From assembly GCF_900102025.1 (NCBI RefSeq), contig NZ_FNAU01000014.1:1-51250 (forward strand): a DNA stretch of 51,250 bases, in the 5' to 3' direction. Below are positions 23,079-31,566 of this stretch, in pieces. The notes below the pieces were generated by a model. That model was not told where the DNA came from and did not search any database. It saw only the letters and a list, made by a program, of their open reading frames with translations. Position 1 is the first letter of the stretch. Every line of letters begins with the position of its first letter. The translations under genes were made by a program, and so were the position numbers. Source of the stretch: Actinobaculum suis. GTDB taxonomy: Bacteria; Actinomycetota; Actinomycetes; Actinomycetales; Actinomycetaceae.

Positions 23079-24988
23079 AAGCGTTACCGCAAGAAGAACG
23101 GGTAGCACTACGGCGAATCATCAAGCTGCTCGAGGTCAATAAGCGCGATTTTTGGCTCTCGGTTTTGGCCGGAGCCGTGGGTATTGGGTCGGCCGTGGGG
23201 CTTTCCGCGGTTTCCGCCTGGATGATTACGCGAGCCTCGCAAATGCCGCCGGTAATGGCACTTTCGATTTCCGCTACCGCGGTGCGTGCCCTGGGCGTTT
23301 CCAAAGCAGTACTCCGCTATTTCAACCGCATTTTCTCCCACCGCGTGGCTCTGTACGGGATGTCCTCCCTGCGGACCACGGTCTATTCCACGCTCGCAGA
23401 TTCTTCGACCGATGTGGTGACTTCGGTGCGACGCGGAGATCTACTGGCCCGCATGAATACCGATGTGGATGCGGTGGGCGAATTGATTGTGAAGGGTATC
23501 CAGCCTACTTGGGTGGCTTTCTTCGTCTCCCTGATTTCGGTGGCGATCGTGGGGAGCCTTTCTTTGCCAATCGGTATCGTATTGCTATTGGGGCTGATCG
23601 TTTCCGGGATTGTGGGGCCGTATTTTGCGCTCAAGGGTGGCCGGTTGGCCGAAGAAACTCAGGTGAAGGACCGCACCGAGATTTCTTCCCGGGCGCTAAC
23701 CATGCTTGATTCGGCCGATGAACTGCGTATTTCCGGCAAGCTGAGCAAACTTGAAGCGGCCCAGGCGCACACCGAAGCCAAGATTTACCGGAACCGGGAT
23801 GCGGCGGCCCGCCCGCAAGCTCTTTCTATTGCGATCGACACTTTGGCCATGGGGGCCACCGTGGTTTTGGCGATCATTATTGGTTCTTTGCAGCTCGCGC
23901 AGGGAACGCTTTCGGAAACTGCGCTGGCGGTTTGTGTACTCACTCCCCTAGCCGCTTTTGAAGGCACGCAGCCCTTGGGTGAAGCCGCGATCCAGCTGGT
24001 CCGTTCCGGCAAGGCCGCGCAAAGAATCCTCGACCTACTCGACCGCGCCCGCGCCGCCAGCTCCAGGAGCGAAACGGCCGCCGCGCAAACCACTCCAGCA
24101 GCTCGCGCAAATGCGGGCGCCGGTGTTGCTGCGGACGCCGCGGCCTCGGGCTTGGTGGCTCATGATCTCATCATTGGGTGGCCGGATGGTCCGGATGTGG
24201 CCGGGCCGTTTAACTTCGCCTTCCCGCGCGGCAAGGCCGTTGCGATCGTGGGGCCTTCTGGTATTGGGAAATCGACGTTGTTGTTCTCAATGTCTGGGAT
24301 GCTCAGCCCGCACGCGGGCAGTATGCGTTTGGAAGGTCGGGAAGTTTCCCGTATGGACCGCACCGAAGTTTCGCAGTTGCTGTCTTTGACCGCGGAAGAC
24401 GCCCATATTTTCGAAACTAGTGTGTTAGAGAATCTGCGGGTTGCCCGCCCGTCCGTAACCGAACGCGAAGCAATTGTTTTGCTGGCAGAAGTGGGCTTGG
24501 GTGAATGGCTCACGCAATTGCCGGATGGGGTACATACCATCATGGGTGAAGATGCGGCCACGATTTCCGGGGGCGAACGGCGTCGTCTGCTTTTGGCACG
24601 CGCCCTGGCCTCCCCCGCACAGTATCTGCTCTTGGACGAACCCGGTGAACATTTGGATCCGGAAACTGCCGATCCGCTCATTCGGGATCTGCTGCGAGCC
24701 GGAAAACGCACCCAGCATCCGCGCACGATCATTTTGGCAACCCACCGGCTCACGCCTTTGGACGCCGCCGATCACGTTATTTTGTTGGCGCGCCAAGAGA
24801 ACGGTGAAGTTGGTGTGGCACATAGTGGAACGCATGCGGAACTGGTGGCCAGCGTGCCAGAATACGCGTGGGCGGTAGCCCAAGAGGCGGCCGCACCGGA
24901 AGCGATCATGGCTGAAACCCCCGCGGCGGATCCGCTTTTAGGACCAACATTTACGGCAGAAAACATGCCGGCGGAGGCACAACGATGA
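23075..24988 (+). CDS. cydC: Thiol reductant ABC exporter subunit CydC
   Basis: 637 residues, partner of CydD in a heterodimeric exporter. Transmembrane domain at 1-320 (SAVSAWMITRASQMPPVMAL), an Ala/Thr-rich linker at 325-365 beyond the usual length, then the ATPase: Walker A GPSGIGKST, signature ISGGERRRLLLARAL, Walker B YLLLDEPGEHLD. Overlaps cydD at its start and the kinase gene at its end by 4 nt each, so cydD, cydC and the kinase form one coupled unit. Confidence 0.95.
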   Translation: MKALPQEERVALRRIIKLLEVNKRDFWLSVLAGAVGIGSAVGLSAVSAWMITRASQMPPVMALSISATAVRALGVSKAVLRYFNRIFSHRVALYGMSSLRTTVYSTLADSSTDVVTSVRRGDLLARMNTDVDAVGELIVKGIQPTWVAFFVSLISVAIVGSLSLPIGIVLLLGLIVSGIVGPYFALKGGRLAEETQVKDRTEISSRALTMLDSADELRISGKLSKLEAAQAHTEAKIYRNRDAAARPQALSIAIDTLAMGATVVLAIIIGSLQLAQGTLSETALAVCVLTPLAAFEGTQPLGEAAIQLVRSGKAAQRILDLLDRARAASSRSETAAAQTTPAARANAGAGVAADAAASGLVAHDLIIGWPDGPDVAGPFNFAFPRGKAVAIVGPSGIGKSTLLFSMSGMLSPHAGSMRLEGREVSRMDRTEVSQLLSLTAEDAHIFETSVLENLRVARPSVTEREAIVLLAEVGLGEWLTQLPDGVHTIMGEDAATISGGERRRLLLARALASPAQYLLLDEPGEHLDPETADPLIRDLLRAGKRTQHPRTIILATHRLTPLDAADHVILLARQENGEVGVAHSGTHAELVASVPEYAWAVAQEAAAPEAIMAETPAADPLLGPTFTAENMPAEAQR

Positions 24989-26604
24989 AAGATCTCGCGG
25001 CCACGATTTCCCGGGCCTTGCAACTGACTGCTCGGCTGGACCAAACTGCGGTTCTGCAGAACTTGGCGGAAGGTGCTATGGATGCCACGGATTGCCAGGC
25101 CGCATTAATCGTGCTCATGAGTTCGCTAGGGGAACCGAATAATATTTTGCTCGCTGGTGAATGCCGGAACGTAGCCACCGAACTAGAAGTAAAGCGGCGT
25201 ATTTCCTTCTTCCTCGATCAACTACCAGACGAGGGGGTGGTGATTGCTAATTCGGGGCTCGAAAAGTGGAACGATATGCTCGACTTGGACGTGATGCCGA
25301 GCAATGCGCTTGCCGCCCCAATTCGTTCCGTGGATCGCGTGGTCGGCTACCTGTTCTTGCTAGAAAAAGAAGGCGGGTTTGGACCGGCCGATGAGCAAAA
25401 CATTGAGCTCTTGGTTTCGGCCGCGGCAATCGCCGTGGAAAACTCGCGCCTCTACGAGGAATCCAATTCGCGGGCGCGGTGGATTGCCGCTTCTCGGGCT
25501 ATTACTTCGGAACTGCTCAAGGGTAGCGATGAAGAAGACGCCCTGCAGCTCATTGCCGCCGAAATGCGAAAAGTTTCCCAGGCGGATGCGGCCCTTATTG
25601 TTTTGCCTTCCGTGGGTGACGTGTGGATTTGTGAAATTGTGGACGGTGCCGGATTTGAGGATCTTGTGGGTCTAATTCCCCCGCAGTCCAGCCTTACTTT
25701 GCGGGTAGCCCGGGAAGTGCGGGGGCGGGTGGTCAGCGATGTATCGAATTTGGTAGGCATACCGGAAAAGCTCAAGCGTTTTGGGCCGGTGCTGTATGCC
25801 CCGATGGCGGCACGCGGAGAATCGAAAGGTGTGATCCTCCTGGGTCGTTCCGCCGGTTCTCCGGAATTCAACCTCGCCGATCTGGCAATGGCAGAAAACG
25901 TGGCCAGCCAGGCCGCGCTTGCTTTGGAACTGGCGGCAGCCCGGCACGTGCGGGCCCAAGCTGCCCAGCTGGAAGACCGTTCCCGGATTTCGCGAGACCT
26001 TCACGATTTCGCGATCCAACAGCTCTTTGCTTCCGGGATGGCACTTTCAGCAGCGCGGGCCGATCTGGCATGTGAAGAAACCGTGCCCGAATCAGTGCTC
26101 GGCACACTCGACCGAGCTATTACTTCTATTGACGAATCGGTGGGCCAAATCCGGCAAATCATCTATTCCTTGCGCGACCCGGCCGCTACCGTACCGATTT
26201 TGACGCGCCTGCGCCGCGAAATTTCTTCCGTTACTTCCCAGCTTGGTTTCGATCCCGAACTAACCGTCACCTACCTGGGTGAAGATATTACGGCCTCCGA
26301 TAACACCGCGGTGGACGACGTACTCGGCTCGGATCTTTCTGATGACATTGTGGCCGTGGTGCGGGAAGGTATTTCAAATGCGGTCCGCCACGCGCAAGCC
26401 GACCATATTTGGGTAAAGGTTAGTATTGCGAACCACCGGGTGCGGGTTACCGTGGAGGACGACGGCGTAGGCGTGCGGGAAACTGGCCGCCGCTCCGGCC
26501 TTTCCAATCTGGCGGCCCGCGCCCAGCGCCATCATGGCTCTTTCTCGATCAGCCCCCGCGAAGAATCAGGCACAACCGTCCGCTGGACCGCCTCCATCGG
26601 CTGA
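24985..26604 (+). CDS. DevS/DosT-like sensor histidine kinase without the haem histidine
   Basis: 539 residues, soluble, no membrane span. Two GAF domains (about 15-155 and 175-320), a HisKA_3 dimerisation helix with phosphoacceptor His340 in SRISRDLHDFAIQQLF, and an HATPase domain (N box EGISNAVRHAQ, G box DDGVGV). The link between the GAF domains (AVENSRLYEESNSRARWIA, then SRAITSELLKG) closely follows mycobacterial DevS as I recall it. In DevS the first GAF holds haem through a His before the LGVPV strand; here that stretch is LDLDVMPSNALAAPIR, and no His occurs before residue 321. Cys37, Cys60 and Cys216 are candidate redox residues. It is coupled to cydC by ATGA overlap. Its partner is probably the convergent regulator next door. 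Confidence 0.9.
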   Translation: MKDLAATISRALQLTARLDQTAVLQNLAEGAMDATDCQAALIVLMSSLGEPNNILLAGECRNVATELEVKRRISFFLDQLPDEGVVIANSGLEKWNDMLDLDVMPSNALAAPIRSVDRVVGYLFLLEKEGGFGPADEQNIELLVSAAAIAVENSRLYEESNSRARWIAASRAITSELLKGSDEEDALQLIAAEMRKVSQADAALIVLPSVGDVWICEIVDGAGFEDLVGLIPPQSSLTLRVAREVRGRVVSDVSNLVGIPEKLKRFGPVLYAPMAARGESKGVILLGRSAGSPEFNLADLAMAENVASQAALALELAAARHVRAQAAQLEDRSRISRDLHDFAIQQLFASGMALSAARADLACEETVPESVLGTLDRAITSIDESVGQIRQIIYSLRDPAATVPILTRLRREISSVTSQLGFDPELTVTYLGEDITASDNTAVDDVLGSDLSDDIVAVVREGISNAVRHAQADHIWVKVSIANHRVRVTVEDDGVGVRETGRRSGLSNLAARAQRHHGSFSISPREESGTTVRWTASIG

Positions 26605-26661
26605 TACCGCCCGCTGTGCTCCGCTACGAAACCGCTCGGTCCTGCGTCCAAGCCCAGCCGT

Positions 26662-26691
26662 GCTCGGCTAAGAACCGCTCGGCTAAGAACC
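26662..26691. repeat. 15-bp exact tandem duplication after the kinase gene
   Basis: GCTCGGCTAAGAACC occurs at 26662-26676 and 26677-26691. In addition CCTCCATCGGCT, the last codons of the kinase gene (26591-26602), recurs at 26715-26726, so the gene end itself has been copied downstream. Confidence 0.85.
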
Positions 26692-26733
26692 ATCCACGCT
26701 TGGCTAAAGCTAGCCTCCATCGGCTAGGTACCG

Positions 26734-26771
26734 AAAACCCCGCGGCTTGAGTTAGCACTCAAATCGCGGGG
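26734..26771 (-). terminator. Terminator of the response regulator gene
   Basis: CCCCGCG (26738-26744) pairs with CGCGGGG (26765-26771), with inner TTGAGT/ACTCAA arms. On the minus strand it is followed by TTTTCGG. It also separates the convergent kinase transcript. Confidence 0.75.
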
Positions 26772-26803
26772 ATTCAGAGGATGATTATTTGCCTGCTGCG
26801 AGT

Positions 26804-27442
26804 TTACTGGTTACGCCAGCCGGTGGCCCGTTGGCCGGCAACCCAAGCTGCTACCTGAGTGCGGCGTTGCAAGCCCATCTTGGAAAGCAAACTCGTGATG
26901 TGGTTCTTCACCGTCTTTTCGGCAACGCCAAGCCGGTCCCCTATCTCCCGGTTAGAAAGACCATCTCCGATCAGCTCCAAAACATTACGTTCAGACGGAG
27001 TAAGATCTGCCGTCGGATCGTCATGGTCAGCCCGGCGGCGAGAAATCGTCCGTTCATCAAGGAGCACTCGCCCGGCTGCAACTGCGCGGATATTGTCAGA
27101 AATCTCGGCACCGCGTACAGACTTCAAAAGATAAGCACGCGCGCCAGCCTCCAAGGATTCGGAAAGAGCATCGTCGTCGTCAAAAGAAGTAAGAACGATG
27201 CACTTGGTTTCCGGAGTTACTTCCTTGAACTGCTCCATAATGTCAATACCCGTGCCGTCACCCAGCCGCAAATCTACTAACGCTACATCCGGGCGCACCA
27301 ACTCTCCGCGCCGGACGGCCTCCTGTACGCTACCGGCTTCGGCTACCACTTCCAGGCCATCCGAACGGTCCACGACCTCAGCTATCCCGCGCCGAACAAC
27401 CTCATGATCGTCAATGATCATGACACGAATATTCTCAGACAC
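26804..27442 (-). CDS. NarL-family response regulator, DevR/DosR-like
   Basis: 212 residues. Receiver domain 1-120 with acidic pocket Asp11/Asp12, phosphoacceptor Asp57 (VALVDLRL), Thr85 region and Lys107; LuxR-type helix-turn-helix at 145-205 (LTPSERNVLELIGDGLSNRE). The recognition helix reads AEKTVKNHITSLLSKMG with Lys176, Lys179 and Asn180 at the places of Lys179, Lys182 and Asn183 of mycobacterial DosR, which contact the GGGAC half sites. Many other stretches follow DosR closely (EAGSVQEA, QRRTQVA). It is convergent with the kinase rather than in its operon. GTG start with GAGGAACC before it. The matching box upstream of cydA suggests it activates cytochrome bd. Confidence 0.9.
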   Translation of the reverse strand: MSENIRVMIIDDHEVVRRGIAEVVDRSDGLEVVAEAGSVQEAVRRGELVRPDVALVDLRLGDGTGIDIMEQFKEVTPETKCIVLTSFDDDDALSESLEAGARAYLLKSVRGAEISDNIRAVAAGRVLLDERTISRRRADHDDPTADLTPSERNVLELIGDGLSNREIGDRLGVAEKTVKNHITSLLSKMGLQRRTQVAAWVAGQRATGWRNQ

Positions 27443-27751
27443 GGTTCCTCATTTCCTGCTCTTGCTATATCACTACCACTGCGGGAGTCCTGCTCAAATT
27501 CTATCCATTTTTTGGTTACTCCTCCGGCCCTCGTCCGCCTTTGTGACCCGCATCGCCCAAACTACTTGTATCGCGCCCTCCTGCCAAAAACTAGCTGTGC
27601 GGTTTCTACCGGAGGTACCAATTCCGCGGTTTGTGCCCGAGGTACCAATTCCGCGGTTTATGCAGTGTGCTAGCGCGCCGCGCCCAGCCCGGCCCGAATG
27701 CAGCGGCAGGCAGGATTGCGTTTCGGCACCAGGCGGGTTTGCGCGTGCAGG
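27443..27751. repeat. 309-bp gap with 21-bp direct repeat
   Basis: No gene seen. GAGGTACCAATTCCGCGGTT plus one T occurs at 27612-27632 and again at 27639-27659, 27 bp apart, with the flanking TGCCCGA part also related. The rest holds the upstream region of the response regulator; no DosR-type palindrome is present there. Confidence 0.8.
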
Positions 27752-28777
27752 TCAGCGGATTTTGCGACGCCGGAGAGGCTGGCAGCGGGGGCAAAATACG
27801 GAGGACCTGCCGGAGATAGCAATGCTCTCCATGGTGGTTCCGCATTCCAGGCAGGGCTGGCCGGCGCGCCCGTAGGCGCGAAGTTTGCGTTGGAAATAGC
27901 CGGCCTCGCCATCCACATGCACGTAAAGCTCATCGAAAGATGTACCGCCGGCAGCCAATGCCTCTCGCAAAACCGTAGTCACTGCCGCAAAGAGCGTATG
28001 GGCTTCGGATTTTTTCAGGGAAGCGGCTTGTTGGCGCGGATGCAGACCGGCAATATGCAGGGCTTCGTCAGCGTAGATATTGCCGATCCCGGAAGTCAGC
28101 TGCTGATCAAGCAGCGCGGTTTTCACGGCCGTGCGTTTCCGGCGCAAGCGTTGCGCAAATTCCTCGGCAGTAAATGCCGGATCCAGAGGATCGCGGGCGA
28201 TGTGAGCCATAGGCTCCGGTAGCAGGGCCCGCGTGGTTCCTTGCCCGCCTGGTAGCGCATCCGCCGTGGGAAGCAAAGCGCAGGGCTGCAGATAACCGAA
28301 AGTGCGTTGGTCAACAAAATCCAGGCGCGTACCATTATCAAGCACCAAGCGGGCGCGCAAATGCCGTTCCGGAGCCGCATCGATCCGGAATTGGCCAGAC
28401 ATGCCCAGATGGGCAATTAGAGCTTGCGGGCCGTTCGCGTTTGCCACAGTTGCGGTGGCGGCGTGTGCAGTTGGTGCAACTTCGTTTGCCGCCGCTGCTG
28501 TATCAGCCATCGCCGCTACCGAGCCAGCCGCCGGCTCCGCCGGTGCCGCTTCCGCTGCCCCCGCCGGCATCGCTGCTGCGTTGTCGCCCAGTTCGAACCA
28601 GAGGAACTTGCCGCGCCGTGCCACCGCTTCAATACGTTTGCCAATAATCGGAGCAAGGCCGTGCGGGGCGCGGCGAATTACACGCTCCCCAAAGCTCTCC
28701 GCCCGCGCGATCCGATGCCCGCGGGCATGCGCCTCTAGGCCGAGCCTTACCGATTCCACTTCGGGAAGCTCCGGCAT
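27752..28777 (-). CDS. mutM: Formamidopyrimidine-DNA glycosylase with an Ala-rich insertion
   Basis: 341 residues, against about 270-290 usually. It removes oxidised purines such as 8-oxoguanine and nicks the DNA. Catalytic N-terminus PELPEVE, the Lys of ARRGKFLW near residue 57, and the C-terminal zinc finger CLECGTTM...CPRC are all present. Residues about 66-117 are an insertion, almost only Ala, Pro, Val, Thr and Glu (AEAAPAEPAAGSVAAMADTA), between two strands that normally join by a short turn (FELGD and ALIAHLGMSGQ). The active parts are untouched. It follows rnc at 2 nt. Confidence 0.94.
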   Translation of the reverse strand: MPELPEVESVRLGLEAHARGHRIARAESFGERVIRRAPHGLAPIIGKRIEAVARRGKFLWFELGDNAAAMPAGAAEAAPAEPAAGSVAAMADTAAAANEVAPTAHAATATVANANGPQALIAHLGMSGQFRIDAAPERHLRARLVLDNGTRLDFVDQRTFGYLQPCALLPTADALPGGQGTTRALLPEPMAHIARDPLDPAFTAEEFAQRLRRKRTAVKTALLDQQLTSGIGNIYADEALHIAGLHPRQQAASLKKSEAHTLFAAVTTVLREALAAGGTSFDELYVHVDGEAGYFQRKLRAYGRAGQPCLECGTTMESIAISGRSSVFCPRCQPLRRRKIR

Positions 28778-28779
28778 CT

Positions 28780-29580
28780 CTATGCTTTCTTCTGCGCGGT
28801 GGCTTTGCCGGAACCCGTTTTACCGGTAGCTGTGGTACCAGCGGCAGACCTACTTGCCCGCCCGGTACCGTTCCCGGCGCGCGCGCCACCACCGGTCGCA
28901 TCACCCGCCGTGGTACCACCCGCCGCAGTACCGCCAGCTTCCGCGTTGGCCTTCTGCGCTTTTGCTTTGACTTCGCGGGTGATCATGCCGTAACTGGCTT
29001 CGGCTGCGGCGTGCCGCGCATTCTTTTGCGAGGTACCGCTACCCGTCCCCCACGTACGCCCATCCATCGAGGCCACGGCCGTGAAAACGCGGGCATGATC
29101 GGGCCCGGTGGAAGTAATCTCAAACTCCATGGTGCCTTCGTAGCCGATCGTATGCGCGACTTCTTCAAAACTGGTTTGCCAATCCAGATTCGGCGGCAGG
29201 TGGGAAGCTTCTTCCACCTTTTCGCTGAGCAAGCCCTCCACGATCTGGCGGGTTACTTCCATGCCGTGTTCCAAATAGGTAGCAGCAATAAGTGCTTCCA
29301 CGGTGTCTGAAAGGATCGAATCTTTATTGCGACCCCCAGACTTTGCCTCGCCGCGGCCCAAACGCAAATGCGAACCCAAATCTATTTGCCGCGCTACATC
29401 CGCGAGCGCTTTTTCGGATACTGCGTTGGTTTTGATGCGTGACATATCGCCTTCTGAGGCGTCGGGGAATTCCCGGAAAACGCGTTCGGCGATGATCAGG
29501 CCAAGGATGGAATCGCCTAGGAATTCCAGGCGTTCGTTGTGTGGTTCGTCGTGTTCGAAAGCGAAGCTGCGGTGTGTCAA
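28780..29580 (-). CDS. rnc: Ribonuclease III (start codon unresolved)
   Basis: At least 266 residues. The catalytic signature NERLEFLGDS lies near residue 15 of the TTG-started form, a second acidic motif (DTVEALIAA) near 90, a double-stranded RNA-binding domain at about 130-200, and a Gly/Ala/Thr-rich tail of 60 residues after it. RNase III cuts double-stranded RNA, including rRNA precursors. The first helix of the family (WGADLSRPLLRRALTHRSF) is coded upstream of TTG 29580 in the same frame, back to 29655, but that stretch has no ATG, GTG or TTG and is directly preceded by the in-frame TAG of the DUF177 gene. Either a rare start (ACG 29646, four bases after GGGGAG), TAG readthrough, or the shorter TTG form is used. 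Confidence 0.92.
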   Translation of the reverse strand: MTHRSFAFEHDEPHNERLEFLGDSILGLIIAERVFREFPDASEGDMSRIKTNAVSEKALADVARQIDLGSHLRLGRGEAKSGGRNKDSILSDTVEALIAATYLEHGMEVTRQIVEGLLSEKVEEASHLPPNLDWQTSFEEVAHTIGYEGTMEFEITSTGPDHARVFTAVASMDGRTWGTGSGTSQKNARHAAAEASYGMITREVKAKAQKANAEAGGTAAGGTTAGDATGGGARAGNGTGRASRSAAGTTATGKTGSGKATAQKKA

Positions 29581-29655
29581 GGCCCGGCGTAAAAGCGGGC
29601 GGGAAAGATCTGCACCCCATTTTTCGATAAGCCGTTTGTAGCCCGTTGGACTCCC

Positions 29656-30225
29656 CTACTTTCCTGTTTCTTGTGCCCGCAGTTGCGCTTCTAATGCGTC
29701 GAGCGCGGCGGACTGAATTGGTGGTAGTTCGTGATGGTGGTCTGCTGGTAGTTCTTCGAGCCGGATTCCGCATACTGAGCACAAACCGGCACAGTCTGGT
29801 TCGCATAGCGGTTTGAATGGGAGGTTGAGGACGATGGCGTCCCGCAAGATGGATTCGATGTTTACGGCGTCGTTGAGTACGAGGGCGTGGTCTTCGGCGT
29901 CGTCGTCTCCTTCTGCGATGAGTTTTTCGCGCCGTTCGGGATAGTAGGCGAGGTCTGCGATTTTTTGGGTGCGGTGCCCGCTGATATCGCGTAGGCAGCG
30001 TGCGCATTGGCCCTCAATATCGACTTCTACGCTGCCGCCGATGTATACACCATCGGCAACGGAGGTGAGATCTACGGCCACGTACATTTCGGATCCGGCG
30101 GGTACGCGGATGAGTTCTAAGCCCATGTCTGCGGGTGCTGGATAGGTTTCTTCGTGGTGGATCACGCTGCCTTCCGCACGTGGCAAATCAACTAGGGAAA
30201 TAACGTAAGTGTCACGGGTTGACAT
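29656..30225 (-). CDS. YceD/DUF177 family protein
   Basis: 189 residues. Cysteines in CARC near residue 73, and in CEPDCAGLCSVCG near residue 145, form the family's metal-binding pattern. YceD-family proteins affect 23S rRNA accumulation and usually precede rpmF; here rpmF (L32) is absent and rnc follows directly, in the same frame after the TAG. In mycobacteria the same order (SepIVA, DUF177, RNase III, Fpg) is found. ATG 30225. Confidence 0.85.
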   Translation of the reverse strand: MSTRDTYVISLVDLPRAEGSVIHHEETYPAPADMGLELIRVPAGSEMYVAVDLTSVADGVYIGGSVEVDIEGQCARCLRDISGHRTQKIADLAYYPERREKLIAEGDDDAEDHALVLNDAVNIESILRDAIVLNLPFKPLCEPDCAGLCSVCGIRLEELPADHHHELPPIQSAALDALEAQLRAQETGK

Positions 30226-30295
30226 GCGTACTCCTCGCTGCGCTGTGGTTTTAGCGCATTGCTATGTTTACCTGTTTACCTGTTGCTGTTTGTTT

Positions 30296-31048
30296 TTAGG
30301 CTCCGGCTGCGTGGCCTTCGTGGTGGCGCGAGCCGGTGCTCTGGGTGCTTTCTGCGGCGCTTCCGGTGCCGTAGGCGGCGCGGTTGGTGGTGTTCGAGTT
30401 GTGGGCGTTGCCGTTTGCGTTGGCGTTGCGCGAGCTGAACACGCTTTCTTGTTCGTAGGCGGAGCCGCCGTCTTCGAAAGCTACCCGGGAATCTTGGGTG
30501 CGGCTGGCGATCACTTGCCGGCCCGCATAGATTTGGGATAGGGCGTGATCGATTTCGCTGTTTGCTGCCGCGGTGATTTCTTCGATTGAGCGGGAGACTT
30601 CTGCGATCCGGCCTTCCAGGGTGGCTAGGGTTTCGTCCGAGTATTGGTTGGCGCCTTCGCGTAGGCGTTCGGCCCGGATTTTTGCTTCGTCTTCGATCCG
30701 TTGGGCTTCGCTGCGGGCGGCTACGGTAATGGCGTCTTCGGATACTAGTCTTTGGGCGCGGGCCCGGGCTTCGGAGACGATCCGTTTGCCTTCTGTTTCG
30801 GCGGTGGCCACGATTTCTTGGGCTTCTTGCTGTGCTTTGGCTTTTGTGCGCTGAATATTGGAGAGCACACCGTCTGCGCGTACTACCTGTTCGGGCACGG
30901 TATCCCGGGCGGCTACGAGCAGATCTAACATCTCCGACTTGTTGACCATCACCGAGGCAGACATCGGGATGGCCCGTGCTTCCTCGAGGATGTCGATGAG
31001 CGTGTCGAGAATCTCCATCACGGATTGCGCTTCAGTTTCTTCGCTCAT
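30296..31048 (-). CDS. sepIVA: DivIVA-like coiled-coil protein, SepIVA-type
   Basis: 250 residues. After a short N-terminal domain (MEILDTLIDILEEARAIPMS) residues 60-170 are a heptad-rich coiled coil full of Ala, Glu, Arg and Gln (RARAQRLVSEDA, EAQRIEDEAKIRAERLREGA). The last 60 residues are Asn/Ser/His-rich and disordered. The position between coaD and DUF177-rnc matches the mycobacterial septation protein SepIVA (Rv2927c), a DivIVA relative that acts in late division; this assignment is by position and shape. Start overlaps the coaD stop by 4 nt. Confidence 0.75.
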   Translation of the reverse strand: MSEETEAQSVMEILDTLIDILEEARAIPMSASVMVNKSEMLDLLVAARDTVPEQVVRADGVLSNIQRTKAKAQQEAQEIVATAETEGKRIVSEARARAQRLVSEDAITVAARSEAQRIEDEAKIRAERLREGANQYSDETLATLEGRIAEVSRSIEEITAAANSEIDHALSQIYAGRQVIASRTQDSRVAFEDGGSAYEQESVFSSRNANANGNAHNSNTTNRAAYGTGSAAESTQSTGSRHHEGHAAGA

Positions 31049-31548
31049 GCGTATTTCTCCTTCAGTGCCCGAGCCACATTCTCGGGTACAAACCCATCTA
31101 CATTGCCGCCGTGCCGGGCAACGTCCTTGACCAATGACGAGGCGATATGTGCCTTGCGCGGATCGCCTAGCACGAACACGGTTTCGATTCCCGAAAGTTC
31201 GCGATTCATAAGCGCCATCGAATATTCAGCGTCTAAATCTACCGCGCTGCGCAAGCCTTTTACGATGACCGACGCGCCTTCTTGCCGGCAAAATTCGACC
31301 AAGAGTCCCGTGGTTGCTTCTACTCGGATCTTCCCGTAGCTTCCCGGCTTGCCGTGGGAAGCGAGAGTTTCCGGCAGAGCTTGGCGAATAAACTCCACCC
31401 GTTGGGCCGCGGTAAAGAGCGGCGTTTTCGCTGAATTGTGAGCAACTGCCACAATCACCTCGTCAAACATTTTTGCGGCGCGGGCAAAAACATCGAGGTG
31501 GCCTAGGGTTACCGGGTCGAAAGATCCCGGGCAAACGGCACGTACCAT
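31045..31548 (-). CDS. coaD: Phosphopantetheine adenylyltransferase
   Basis: 167 residues. It makes dephospho-CoA from 4'-phosphopantetheine and ATP. The N-terminal CPGSFDPVTLGHLDVFARAA carries the nucleotidyltransferase TxGH-type motif; VKGLRSAVDLDAEYSMALMN and the C-terminal IASSLVKDVARHGG are the other conserved segments. Read with rsmD (18 nt upstream) and sepIVA. Confidence 0.97.
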   Translation of the reverse strand: MVRAVCPGSFDPVTLGHLDVFARAAKMFDEVIVAVAHNSAKTPLFTAAQRVEFIRQALPETLASHGKPGSYGKIRVEATTGLLVEFCRQEGASVIVKGLRSAVDLDAEYSMALMNRELSGIETVFVLGDPRKAHIASSLVKDVARHGGNVDGFVPENVARALKEKYA

Positions 31549-31566
31549 ATCCTCCAGTGTAGTCGC

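Noticed and set aside
26789-27280. 163-codon open frame on the plus strand
   Set aside because: Antisense to the response regulator, whose domains are clear; no ribosome site.
29581-29655. rpmF (L32) between DUF177 and rnc
   Set aside because: The usual gene is expected here, but the 75 bp hold only the RNase III helix codons; no L32 cysteine motif is present in any frame.
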